38,759 nucleotides of DNA from Wenyingzhuangia sp039768865 (GCF_039768865.1 NZ_JBDMZQ010000008.1); one strand, 5' to 3'; shown: positions 1 through 8,189, numbered from the stretch's first letter. The notes: a model not told the origin generated them from the letters alone. Program-made: numbers and translations.

Positions 1-63
1 AATATCTAAAGACTAAAGCAAAAGCAATACTAAAGATTTTAATTATACATACCTACCCAAAAT

Positions 64-696
64 ATGAAATTTAAACCCTTATTTATTGCTTTTTTGCTGT
101 CTTTATCATTTGTAGCGATCAGTTGTGGTCCTAATGATAGTGAAGAAGCCTTAGAAGAAGTTGATCAAAAAAAAATCATTTATAATTCACAGCCTCCTTA
201 TTATCCTATTGATTTTGAAGAAGCTGGTTTTGGAGCGACTTGGACATGGACTGTTTTTGAAAATGGTGCCAATCCTGATGTGCAAATCGTGAACAATCCT
301 GATCCATCAGGCTTGAATACTTCAGAAAAAGTACTTGAGTTTACTGCGCTTACAAGTGGAGCTCCTTATGCGGGTTTTGAGTCCAAACATGGAACAGATA
401 TAGGTTCTTTTACCTTTGATGAAACCAACAAAATTGTAAAAATGTTAGTTTACAAATCCAATATTAGCGATGTTGGTTTAAAGTTTTCTGAAGCCAATGG
501 TGAAGCCCAAGTAGAGGTTAAGGTAGCCAATACTAAAATAAATGAATGGGAAGAATTGGTATTTGATATGTCTAATCTCATTGGTAAAGGGATAACAGGA
601 AAAATAGACCAATTGATTGTTTTTCCTGATTTTAAAAATAGGAGTAAGAATAATGTTGTCTACCTTGACAACATAACATTTAATGATGTAAAATAA
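64..696 (+). CDS. Small lipoprotein, putative surface glycan-binding protein of a laminarin-type PUL
   Basis: A 210-aa protein with a lipoprotein signal peptide (hydrophobic residues 5-20, then AIS-C21-G), so it is expected to be lipid-anchored, probably at the outer membrane. After an acidic linker (about 22-48) comes one domain, about 50-210, that starts with IDFEEAGFG and ends with VVYLDNITF. This start and finish are typical of beta-sandwich carbohydrate-binding domains of the CBM/galactose-binding-like type. No catalytic motif is visible. It is the first gene seen in a same-strand run with two GH16 enzymes and a GH3 enzyme (12 bp to the next gene), so binding of beta-glucan at the surface is the likely role. 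The domain resembles the one inserted in the GH16 protein at 1627-3183. The binding role is inferred from context and fold pattern; no exact family was recognised. Confidence 0.75.
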   Translation: MKFKPLFIAFLLSLSFVAISCGPNDSEEALEEVDQKKIIYNSQPPYYPIDFEEAGFGATWTWTVFENGANPDVQIVNNPDPSGLNTSEKVLEFTALTSGAPYAGFESKHGTDIGSFTFDETNKIVKMLVYKSNISDVGLKFSEANGEAQVEVKVANTKINEWEELVFDMSNLIGKGITGKIDQLIVFPDFKNRSKNNVVYLDNITFNDVK

Positions 697-708
697 CATA
701 TTAGTAAA

Positions 709-1551
709 ATGCAGAGAATTAAATACAAATATCTTTTAACCGTTTGTGCTTTTTCAATTATTGTTTTTGTATCAGCTTGCGGTACAGTTGATGAAGAAAA
801 ACCGTCGTGTTCAGGTGTCTTGTCTACCGAAGGCTCAGGAAATAATGATGTATTGGTTTGGTCAGATGAATTTGATACTGATGGTTTGCCCTGTAATGAA
901 AATTGGACATATGATGTTGGAAAAGGTCAAGGAGGTTGGGGAAATAACGAAGTTCAATTTTATACGAGAGATAAAAATGCCTATGTTGAGAATGGTGTTT
1001 TAAAAATCACAGCTAAAAAGCAGACTTATAGTGGTGCTGAGTATACTTCAGCGAGAATAAAAACACAAAACAGATTTTCCTTTACTTATGGTAGGGTTGA
1101 AGTACGGGCCAAACTACCTCTTGGTGGCGGGACATGGCCAGCCATATGGATGTTGGGTGAGAATATTACTTCAGTGGGTTGGCCAACATGTGGTGAAATA
1201 GATATCATGGAGCACAGAGGTAATTTCCCTGGAGAACCCTCTAGTGCCATTCACAATTCTTCAGGTTTTGGCGATACACCTTATGTTAGTCATCCTCCGA
1301 AAGACCTTTCTGTAACTTCAGAATTTCATATCTATGCGATCAATTGGACAAAAGATAAAATCGAGTTTATCAAAGATGACCTCATTCATTACGTATACCA
1401 GCCAAGATTTAAGGATGCAGCCAATTGGCCCTTTAACAAAAATCAATTTATCATTCTAAATGTGGCTATGGGTGGAACCTTAGGGGGTAGTATTGACCCT
1501 AATTTTACATCTTCTGCTATGGAGATAGATTATGTAAGGGTATATCAGTAG
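709..1551 (+). CDS. GH16 endo-beta-glucanase (laminarinase-like) lipoprotein
   Basis: A 280-aa enzyme with a lipoprotein signal peptide (lipobox VSAC, Cys24) followed by one GH16 catalytic domain, about 47-280. The GH16 signature GEIDIMEHRG is complete: E163 is the expected nucleophile, D165 the assisting residue and E168 the acid/base. The Met after the Ile (ExDxxE form) is typical of laminarinases. Other family landmarks are LVWSDEFD near the start, GGTWPAIWML at 140-149 and the closing MEIDYVRVYQ. It should cut internal beta-1,3 (or mixed 1,3-1,4) linkages of laminarin-like glucans at the cell surface. The gene is second in the glucan operon and is a close paralogue of the next gene, nearly identical over long stretches from residue 110 to the end. 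Exact linkage specificity cannot be read from sequence. Confidence 0.93.
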   Translation: MQRIKYKYLLTVCAFSIIVFVSACGTVDEEKPSCSGVLSTEGSGNNDVLVWSDEFDTDGLPCNENWTYDVGKGQGGWGNNEVQFYTRDKNAYVENGVLKITAKKQTYSGAEYTSARIKTQNRFSFTYGRVEVRAKLPLGGGTWPAIWMLGENITSVGWPTCGEIDIMEHRGNFPGEPSSAIHNSSGFGDTPYVSHPPKDLSVTSEFHIYAINWTKDKIEFIKDDLIHYVYQPRFKDAANWPFNKNQFIILNVAMGGTLGGSIDPNFTSSAMEIDYVRVYQ

Positions 1552-1626
1552 ACATTTAATAAAGCCTATTGAATGCATTACGAACAACCTATTGATCAAA
1601 GCCAAAAAATACATCAGCCAAAAATT

Positions 1627-3183
1627 ATGATGAATATATTTAATAAAGTGTTGACTTTTTTATGTTTTATCCCACTTGTTATCGCTTGTGATAATAATGA
1701 AATAGAAACACAAATCATAGACCCTATCGTTGATCCTACCCTTGAGACCGAAAGTGATTTGGCTTTTCAAAAAATTTATGACAATTCTGGAGGAAAAGGA
1801 AACATCAGCTTGATTTCTTTTGAAGATTTACTAGCTACAAAGGTCGTAAATGTATCAGAAGGCAAATGGATTTACTACTCAAAAGCCATTGAATTAAAAA
1901 CGGATTTCTCAAACCCAACCAGTTTAACAGAGTTACAAACTTTGGTTGATCTTGTCAATGAGAATAACAGGGTATTGGTTTGGTCTGATGAGTTTGATGT
2001 GGCAGGAGTTCCAAACTCTGAAAATTGGACTTATGATTTAGGAGCTACAGGTTGGGGTAATAATGAAGTACAAAATTATACCAAAGAAAACGCGACAGTA
2101 GCAGATGGTATTCTAAAAATTACAGCTAAAAAACTAACACTTCCTGTAAAAACAGGAAGTAACTTAGCAAATTTTGAGACAGCTTCGGAATATTTGTTTA
2201 CAAATCTTACGGTTGAAGATAAAAATGACAAAAATGGAAGTCCAACTAAAGTAGGAAAAATTGTAAACGTAGGAGATGGGATTTGGGAAGCCATCGTCAT
2301 CCAACAATCGAATTACATAAGTTTATTAAATCCCAGTAAAAGGGTTATTACCTTCGATTTTTATCAAGAAACAGCTACTGAAAGAAGTCTTATTTTAAAG
2401 TTAGAAGGCGCTAATAAAGGAACGCAAACTAAAGCCGCAGGAAAAATAGAAGTACAAACAACAACTACTGCAACAGCAGGCTGGCAAACAGTATCGTTTG
2501 ACTTTGGAAAGAGTGCAACTGTTCCGGGAGACACTTCAGGTGAGAAAATTTTATTAGAATATGCTGGAATGGCTATTTTTGTAGATCCGGGTATTGCTAC
2601 TAGTGGAACTTATTTCATAGACAATATTTCTGGAGCTGAATTTGGTGGAGAAATTTCTTCTACAAACAGTTCTTACACGTCTGCAAGAATGAAAACAGAG
2701 AATAGGTACAGTTTTACCTACGGTAAAGTAGAAGTTCGTGCTAAATTACCCGATGGTGGAGGGACATGGCCTGCAATATGGATGTTAGGAGATAATATTA
2801 GAACAATTGGATGGCCTGCCTGTGGCGAAATAGACATCATGGAGCACAGAGGAAATTATCTTGGTGAACCTTCAAGTGCGATACACAATTTATCAGGCTA
2901 TGGAAATACACCTTATGTAAGTCATCCACCTAAAGATCTTTCAGTCACAACAAGGTTTCACACTTACGCTATCAATTGGACCAAAGATAAAATTGAATTT
3001 ATAAAGGATGATATCATACATTACACTTATCAACCAAGATTCAAAGATGCTAAAAATTGGCCTTTTGATAAAAATCAGTTTATCATTTTAAATGTTGCCA
3101 TGGGGGGAACTTTGGGAGGTAACATAGATCCTAATTTTACGATCTCCACTATGGAAATAGATTATGTAAGGGTGTATCAATAA
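1627..3183 (+). CDS. GH16 endo-beta-glucanase lipoprotein with a large domain inserted in the catalytic domain
   Basis: The reading frame is open from an ATG at 1573, but the lipoprotein signal peptide (MMNIFNKVLTF, lipobox VIAC) begins at the ATG at 1627 (or 1630), so 1627 is chosen, giving 518 aa. After an N-terminal segment of about 90 residues (about 22-112), GH16 begins with RVLVWSDEFD. It is interrupted after GILKITAKK by about 180 extra residues (about 170-350) and resumes at YTSARMKTENRYSFTYG. The active site GEIDIMEHRG is intact (E401, D403, E406). The inserted segment has the layout of a beta-sandwich carbohydrate-binding domain (starts LANFETASEY, ends TYFIDNISG). Compared with the preceding gene the insertion point is unambiguous. 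Expected role: surface endo-hydrolysis of laminarin-type glucan with an added substrate-binding platform. The role of the insert is inferred. Confidence 0.92.
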   Translation: MMNIFNKVLTFLCFIPLVIACDNNEIETQIIDPIVDPTLETESDLAFQKIYDNSGGKGNISLISFEDLLATKVVNVSEGKWIYYSKAIELKTDFSNPTSLTELQTLVDLVNENNRVLVWSDEFDVAGVPNSENWTYDLGATGWGNNEVQNYTKENATVADGILKITAKKLTLPVKTGSNLANFETASEYLFTNLTVEDKNDKNGSPTKVGKIVNVGDGIWEAIVIQQSNYISLLNPSKRVITFDFYQETATERSLILKLEGANKGTQTKAAGKIEVQTTTTATAGWQTVSFDFGKSATVPGDTSGEKILLEYAGMAIFVDPGIATSGTYFIDNISGAEFGGEISSTNSSYTSARMKTENRYSFTYGKVEVRAKLPDGGGTWPAIWMLGDNIRTIGWPACGEIDIMEHRGNYLGEPSSAIHNLSGYGNTPYVSHPPKDLSVTTRFHTYAINWTKDKIEFIKDDIIHYTYQPRFKDAKNWPFDKNQFIILNVAMGGTLGGNIDPNFTISTMEIDYVRVYQ

Positions 3184-3196
3184 AAAAATAAAAAAA

Positions 3197-3220
3197 GATG
3201 ATTTGATTTTAACAATCATC
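3197..3220 (+). other. Small hairpin between GH16 and GH3 genes
   Basis: The arms GATGATT (3197-3203) and AATCATC (3214-3220) form a 7-bp stem with a 10-nt loop in the 53-bp gap before the GH3 gene. There is no downstream T-run, so it is not a clear terminator. It might influence mRNA processing or stability inside the operon, or be chance in AT-rich DNA. Confidence 0.25.
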
Positions 3221-3236
3221 ACAACTATAATAGAAT

Positions 3237-5519
3237 ATGAAAAAAATTATAATGGGTATATCCATATTTGCTGCGCTGATAACCATGCTCTCATTTAGTA
3301 TTAATATTGAGAAAGATCATATGGATAAAAGTCTGTCTGCAAAAGAAAGGACAGAGGTATTATTAGCCAAAATGACCTTAGAAGAAAAAATCGGTCAAAT
3401 GAATCAGTACAATGGGTTTTGGAATGTAACAGGACCTACACCTATTCAGGGAGATGCTGCAAAGAAATATAAAGATTTGCGTAAAGGTTATGTGGGTTCC
3501 ATGCTTAATGTAAGAGGTGTTGATGAAGTTAGAGCCGTACAAAAAATCGCTGTTGAGGAATCTAGACTAGGGGTTCCATTGATTATTGGTTTTGATGTAA
3601 TCCATGGATACGAAACTTTGAGTCCAATTCCTTTAGCAGAGGCTGCAAGTTGGGATTTAGAGGCGATAAAAACTTCTGCATCGATGGCAGCTTTGGAAGC
3701 GTCAGCAGTAGGAATCAATTGGACCTTTGCTCCTATGGTTGATATTGCTAGAGACGCCCGATGGGGACGTGTGATGGAAGGTGCAGGTGAAGATACTTTT
3801 TTAGGAAGTAAAATCGCTTATGCAAGAGTAAAAGGTTTTCAGGGGGATGATTTGTCTAAAGATCATACCATTGTAGCTTGTGCAAAGCATTTTGCGGGTT
3901 ATGGTTTTGCGGAAGCAGGAAGAGACTATAATACCGTTGATGTGGGAACCTCTACCTTATATAATATCATATTCCCTCCTTTTCAAGCTTCAATAGATGC
4001 CGGGGTCAAAACGTTCATGAATTCTTTTAATGAGTTGAATGGAGTTCCTGCAACAGGAAATAAGTTTTTACAACGAGATATTTTAAAGGGAAAGTGGAAT
4101 TTTGATGGTTTCGTAGTTTCAGATTGGGGGTCTATTTCAGAAATGATAGAACATGGTCATGCGATGGACTTAAAACATGCAGCAGAGATAGCAGCTAACG
4201 CAGGTTCAGACATGGATATGGAATCCAATGCCTATGTTGATGAATTGGCCAATTTGGTAAGAGAAGGAAAAGTTGAGGAAGCATTAATTGATGATGCTGC
4301 AACAAGAATTCTACAAGTAAAGTTTGAGTTAGGGTTGTTTGACGATCCTTATAAATATTGTAACAAAGAACGTGAAGAAAAACTTTTAGGTCATCAGAAG
4401 ATTCAAAAAGCTTCTTTGGACATGGCAAAAAAATCTATTGTACTCTTAAAGAATGAGAACTCTCTATTGCCTTTAAAAAAGAAAGGTCAGCATATAGCTG
4501 TAATTGGAGTTTTGGCTAGTGATAAAACAAGTCCTCTAGGAAGCTGGAGAATAGCCGCAAAAGATGGCACAGCTGTTTCGGTTCTAGAAGGTTTGTCTCA
4601 ATATGATGGAAACAAAATAAGCTACTCAAAAGGTGCTGATTTGATTTTGGGTACTCCAGATTTTATTACAGAAGTAAAAATAAATACAACCGACAAGAAG
4701 GGTTTTTCTGATGCAAAAAAAACAGCTGAACGTGCAGATGTCGTTATTATGGTTTTGGGTGAACACGGTTTTCAGAGCGGAGAAGGAAGAAGTAGGACTG
4801 ATATAGGATTGCCTGGTGTTCAGCAAGAATTGCTAGAAGAAGTTTATAAAGTGAATCCAAATATTGTATTGGTTTTAAACAATGGTAGGCCTTTGACTTT
4901 AAGTTGGGCGGATCGTCATATTCCAGCAATATTAGAATGCTGGCAGTTAGGAACTCAGAGTGGAAACGCAATTGCAGAAGTTTTATATGGAGATTATAAC
5001 CCAAGTGGAAAATTGCCGATGAGTTTTCCAAGAAATGTTGGGCAGTTGCCATTGTACTACAATTATAAAAATACTGGAAGACCGACTCTGCCTGCTCCTG
5101 ATGTGGTATTTTGGTCTCATTACCAAGATGAAAAAAATAGTGCTTTGTATCCTTTTGGACATGGTTTGAGCTATACTCAGTTTGAGTATGAAAATCTTGT
5201 AGTTAAACCTAAAGCAAACGGAATTTCTGTTAAGATAGATGTTAAGAATATAGGAAAATTAACAGGAAAGGAAGTTGTTCAGCTTTACATTAGAGATGTA
5301 CACGCAAGTATAACTAGGCCTGTTAAAGAGCTAAAAGGATTCGAATTGGTTTCTTTAGCACCCAACGAAGTTAAAACCGTATCTTTCACCTTGACAGAGA
5401 AAGAATTAGGATTTTACAATAATAATGGAGCTTTTACAGTTGAGCCTGGATTGTTTAGATTATTTGTTGGTGGAAGTTCTAAGACCGTGATTGAAACGAG
5501 TTTCGATTTCAAAGGATAG
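3237..5519 (+). CDS. bglX: GH3 beta-glucosidase, periplasmic (BglX-like)
   Basis: A 760-aa three-domain GH3 enzyme of the usual BglX length. A Sec signal peptide (residues 1-21, no lipobox Cys) points to a periplasmic protein. The N-terminal TIM-barrel domain carries KHFAGYG (217-223) and the nucleophile motif FVVSDWGS (D296). The second domain carries the likely acid/base E516 in FQSGEGRSR. The C-terminal FnIII-like domain follows YPFGHGLSYTQF and ends near residue 757. It should release glucose from the oligosaccharides made by the two GH16 enzymes; substrate preference is inferred from that context. It is the last gene of the operon, 53 bp after GH16. Only 4 bp separate its stop from the stop of the convergent pseudouridine synthase gene, and no terminator fits between them. 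The symbol is a family-level name. Confidence 0.93.
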   Translation: MKKIIMGISIFAALITMLSFSINIEKDHMDKSLSAKERTEVLLAKMTLEEKIGQMNQYNGFWNVTGPTPIQGDAAKKYKDLRKGYVGSMLNVRGVDEVRAVQKIAVEESRLGVPLIIGFDVIHGYETLSPIPLAEAASWDLEAIKTSASMAALEASAVGINWTFAPMVDIARDARWGRVMEGAGEDTFLGSKIAYARVKGFQGDDLSKDHTIVACAKHFAGYGFAEAGRDYNTVDVGTSTLYNIIFPPFQASIDAGVKTFMNSFNELNGVPATGNKFLQRDILKGKWNFDGFVVSDWGSISEMIEHGHAMDLKHAAEIAANAGSDMDMESNAYVDELANLVREGKVEEALIDDAATRILQVKFELGLFDDPYKYCNKEREEKLLGHQKIQKASLDMAKKSIVLLKNENSLLPLKKKGQHIAVIGVLASDKTSPLGSWRIAAKDGTAVSVLEGLSQYDGNKISYSKGADLILGTPDFITEVKINTTDKKGFSDAKKTAERADVVIMVLGEHGFQSGEGRSRTDIGLPGVQQELLEEVYKVNPNIVLVLNNGRPLTLSWADRHIPAILECWQLGTQSGNAIAEVLYGDYNPSGKLPMSFPRNVGQLPLYYNYKNTGRPTLPAPDVVFWSHYQDEKNSALYPFGHGLSYTQFEYENLVVKPKANGISVKIDVKNIGKLTGKEVVQLYIRDVHASITRPVKELKGFELVSLAPNEVKTVSFTLTEKELGFYNNNGAFTVEPGLFRLFVGGSSKTVIETSFDFKG

Positions 5520-5523
5520 GATA

Positions 5524-7182
5524 TTAAAAATATGCTTTAGCACTAAACGATATTTCTTCCTTTGTTTCTGGATGATGTAAGGTGATGTGTTCTGCATGTA
5601 ATAAAAGTCGACGACCTTTAGATCCATATAGATCATCGCCAATGATCGGTGTGTTTAGTCCTTCTGGATGAGAGGCATGGACCCTAAGCTGATGTGTTCT
5701 ACCCGTAATTGGGTATAAGTGAATCTTGGTTTTGTTTTCAGTCCTGTCGATAACCTTCCATATGGTTTTGGCTTTTTTTCCATGTTCGTAACAAACTAGT
5801 TGTCTAGGTCTGTCTTCAACATCTAACCTTAAAGGAAGTTCGATTGTTCCATTGTTTCTTTCAACGATGCCGTCAAGGATAGCGAGGTAGCGTTTTTTAA
5901 CTTGTCTTTTGATAAATTGACGTTGTAATTTTTTGTAAGTATCTATATCTAAAGCTAAAATCATGATGCCTGAGGTTGACATGTCTAATCTGTGGACAAT
6001 CAACGGTCCTGTGGCTTTTGGATATTTTTGTTTGATTCTCAAATAAACCGAATCATCAATTGTTTTCCCAGGTACAGACAAAAATTCAGAAGGTTTATTG
6101 ACCACAACCATATATTGATCTTCGTAAAGGTATTCTAATTCTTTACCGATTGCAGGATTTTTGAGTAAAGGGTCAGTATCTAGTAACATCCCTTTTAGCA
6201 TATGGTTGAGAATTGGTTTGCACTTTCCTTGACAAGCAGGATAGAAAATCTTGTGTTTTCGTATCTCAGAGTTTGGAGATTTCCCCCACCAAAACTCAGC
6301 CATACAGATAGGAGTAAGCTGATTTTGAAAGGCATATTGTAACAATTTCGGTGCGGCACATTCCCCTGCGGCTGCAGGGGGGACTTGTAAAGAAGTTTCT
6401 TCGAAAATAGACAGCAAATTTTTTGCTTCCTTTTTTTTGTTCAGAAACTGATATTGCTGGAAAAGATATCTCTGTAGTGAACTTGACTTTTCTTTTCGTA
6501 ACATTTGTAATTTCGTGATTTCATCTTCATAAGTGCTCAATTCTTTTTGATCTTGAACGATTTTACGATCCCATTGTTTGTATAGGTCCCTTTTTTTAAG
6601 TTTGAATATGATACTTTCTTGGTCTAATGTTTTTAAGTTTTCTTGTAATCTGTTTCCTTCAAATTCTCTTCTTATTTGTTTTCTCCTTTCTTTTCGTTCT
6701 TTTTTGGCTTCGATCATTTTTAGTCGAAACGAATTCTTCTCACCCTCAGCCTTTTCTATGGTTTTGGTTAGAGATCTTTTTAAGCGGTTGTAAATTTCAG
6801 CTTTTTCTAATGTTTCTATTTTCTGTGTCAATATGTTTAGTTTGTGTTCTTCAGTTTTATAATATCCTTTTTTGGGTAACATATCAAAAACTGGAGGCAC
6901 GAAGTATTTATGAGTATTGGTATCCGCTAGTTTACCAGATACAGACGCCAAGAATCCGATTTCATTGTTTTTGGTTTGAACGACTAAAACACCGAACATT
7001 TTTCCAGTATTTTCAAAGTGATGATTAAAATCGGTTTGCATCATCAAATACGCTTGAACTTCTTTTGTGGCCATGATACTCAGCGGGTGAGGGTCATAAT
7101 AGAAAGGGTAGGTGAACTTTTCTGGAGCAGAAATATCTTTGATGTTATTTTTAAAGAAATGAAAATACTTAGGGTTAGTCAT
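5524..7182 (-). CDS. RluA-type pseudouridine synthase with long N-terminal coiled-coil extension
   Basis: A 552-aa protein. The C-terminal third (about 350-552) is an RluA-type pseudouridine synthase: catalytic Asp400 in VHRLDMSTSG, then RPRQLVCYEHGKKAKT and PITGRTHQLRVHASHP, as in E. coli RluA, which isomerises uridines in 23S rRNA and tRNA. The first 350 residues are additional. They comprise a globular start (1-110), a strongly charged, probably coiled-coil stretch (115-260), and a segment with four cysteines (Cys275 in GECAAPKLL, Cys293 in PICMAEFWWG, Cys317 and Cys321 in ACQGKCKP) that could bind metal. Long forms with this arrangement exist in Bacteroidota and some Gammaproteobacteria, so this is a family trait rather than a fusion artefact. 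The RNA target is not determinable. The gene stands alone, convergent with the GH3 gene. Confidence 0.88.
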   Translation of the reverse strand: MTNPKYFHFFKNNIKDISAPEKFTYPFYYDPHPLSIMATKEVQAYLMMQTDFNHHFENTGKMFGVLVVQTKNNEIGFLASVSGKLADTNTHKYFVPPVFDMLPKKGYYKTEEHKLNILTQKIETLEKAEIYNRLKRSLTKTIEKAEGEKNSFRLKMIEAKKERKERRKQIRREFEGNRLQENLKTLDQESIIFKLKKRDLYKQWDRKIVQDQKELSTYEDEITKLQMLRKEKSSSLQRYLFQQYQFLNKKKEAKNLLSIFEETSLQVPPAAAGECAAPKLLQYAFQNQLTPICMAEFWWGKSPNSEIRKHKIFYPACQGKCKPILNHMLKGMLLDTDPLLKNPAIGKELEYLYEDQYMVVVNKPSEFLSVPGKTIDDSVYLRIKQKYPKATGPLIVHRLDMSTSGIMILALDIDTYKKLQRQFIKRQVKKRYLAILDGIVERNNGTIELPLRLDVEDRPRQLVCYEHGKKAKTIWKVIDRTENKTKIHLYPITGRTHQLRVHASHPEGLNTPIIGDDLYGSKGRRLLLHAEHITLHHPETKEEISFSAKAYF

Positions 7183-7221
7183 TGCTTGTAAATAAATATT
7201 GAATTTTTTTTGCTGTTTATT

Positions 7222-8088
7222 TTATTTTTTTGTTTTCGGAAGTCCAATCCACAAATGCTTAACAAAAGATCTCGGGAAAGAGTCATCTCCTTTAAACCCT
7301 AATTTTAAATTTTCATCCACTTTTGGAATGTAATGAGTGTTGAAAATATAATCCCATAGGCTAAGACTAATGCCAAAGTTCATTCCATGTTTTTTGTGTT
7401 CTGGTAATTTTTGTGCGTGATGGTACAAATGCATGACAGGATTATTGAAAATATATTTTAAAGGTCCCCATGTGATATTTAAATTAGAATGGTTTAGGTG
7501 ACCTAGGATAATCGCCATAAAGTGTATAATGTATGTTTGTTCTGGTTCCACACCACCTATGACCATTATTGCTATTGTTTTCATCGGTTTGTAGATGATA
7601 TTTTCTGCCCAGTGGTATCGGAAATGAGCTGCAAACCCCATTTCTTTTACGCTGTGGTGAACTTGATGAAATCTCCATAGAAAAGGTACTCTATGCATAA
7701 GAATATGCGTAAACCATTGAAAAAAATCACTGATGATAAAGAAGATAATCAATTTTTGAGCAGTACCAAAATGGTTCAAGTCTATCAGCGTAAGACTTCT
7801 AGTCGTCACCCCGTATTGTTCAAACGAGTTGTTGATGGTTGCGTAAAATCCATTAATGAAAAGTGCGAAAATAAAGAAATGAAAAAACATATAGAAAAAA
7901 TCAATTTTAAAATCTTCTCTAAAGATGCTTTGGTTCTTTCTCCAAGGTATAGCTATCTCAAGTAGCCAGATAACAAAAGAGATGACAAGCAGTCCCCAAA
8001 AGTAATTTTCATACCAATGTGTTTGAAAAGTAATCATTTTGATAATCCAAGTTAGGGTATGATAAAAACTATCTATTATTACCTTCAT
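7222..8088 (-). CDS. Fatty acid hydroxylase / sterol desaturase family membrane protein
   Basis: A 288-aa integral membrane protein with helices near 29-46, 63-80 and 113-127 and more in the second half. It has the histidine clusters of the di-iron fatty acid hydroxylase superfamily: HILMH (128-132), HQVHH (141-145), HLNH (197-200) and HLYHH (220-224). Members insert oxygen or desaturate lipids, sterols or carotenoids using a di-iron centre. All ligand clusters are present, so an active enzyme is likely, but the substrate cannot be named; a role in hydroxylating membrane lipid or amino-lipid acyl chains is possible. It is 39 bp from the upstream pseudouridine synthase gene on the same strand, and divergent from the YeeE/YedE pair across a 101-bp gap that contains a palindrome. 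Confidence 0.88.
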   Translation of the reverse strand: MKVIIDSFYHTLTWIIKMITFQTHWYENYFWGLLVISFVIWLLEIAIPWRKNQSIFREDFKIDFFYMFFHFFIFALFINGFYATINNSFEQYGVTTRSLTLIDLNHFGTAQKLIIFFIISDFFQWFTHILMHRVPFLWRFHQVHHSVKEMGFAAHFRYHWAENIIYKPMKTIAIMVIGGVEPEQTYIIHFMAIILGHLNHSNLNITWGPLKYIFNNPVMHLYHHAQKLPEHKKHGMNFGISLSLWDYIFNTHYIPKVDENLKLGFKGDDSFPRSFVKHLWIGLPKTKK

Positions 8089-8109
8089 GATTTACAGTTA
8101 GTTGTGTTT

Positions 8110-8123
8110 GTAACAATTGTTAC
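8110..8123. promoter_or_regulatory. Perfect 14-bp palindrome GTAACAATTGTTAC, candidate operator
   Basis: GTAACAATTGTTAC reads the same on both strands and sits in the divergent gap between the fatty acid hydroxylase and YeeE/YedE genes. Another copy of the half-site, TTGTTAC, follows at 8130-8136. Its size and symmetry suit a dimeric regulator, for example of the CRP/FNR type, but the regulator is not in the window. The function is inferred. Confidence 0.45.
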
Positions 8124-8144
8124 TCATATTTGTTACTTTAAAAG

Positions 8145-8152
8145 TATATTTG
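8145..8152 (+). promoter_or_regulatory. Candidate -7 box TATATTTG for the YeeE/YedE pair
   Basis: TATATTTG fits the Bacteroidota -7 consensus TAnnTTTG, 37 bp before the ATG at 8190. A -33 TTTG at the normal 18-21 bp spacing is not seen, so the promoter may be activator-dependent; the palindrome at 8110-8123 lies just upstream. Confidence 0.45.
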
Positions 8153-8189
8153 TGTACAAATTAAGTATAATCTTAGATATAATTACCAT

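Noticed and set aside
1573..1626. N-terminal extension of the second GH16 from the upstream ATG
   Set aside because: The 18 extra residues are hydrophilic and would bury the lipoprotein signal peptide, which starts cleanly at 1627.
4747..5052. 101-aa minus-strand ORF inside the GH3 gene
   Set aside because: No recognisable motif and fully within a well-conserved enzyme gene.
6363..6380. GC-rich hairpin CCCCTGC-GGCT-GCAGGGG
   Set aside because: It encodes the conserved PPAAAGECAAP segment of the RluA-type protein; codon choice at Pro/Ala/Gly explains it better than a regulatory role.
6627..7028. 133-aa plus-strand ORF inside the RluA-type gene
   Set aside because: Opposite the Lys/Glu-rich coiled coil; Phe/Leu/Ser-rich composition is the expected mirror, with no start-site or family support.
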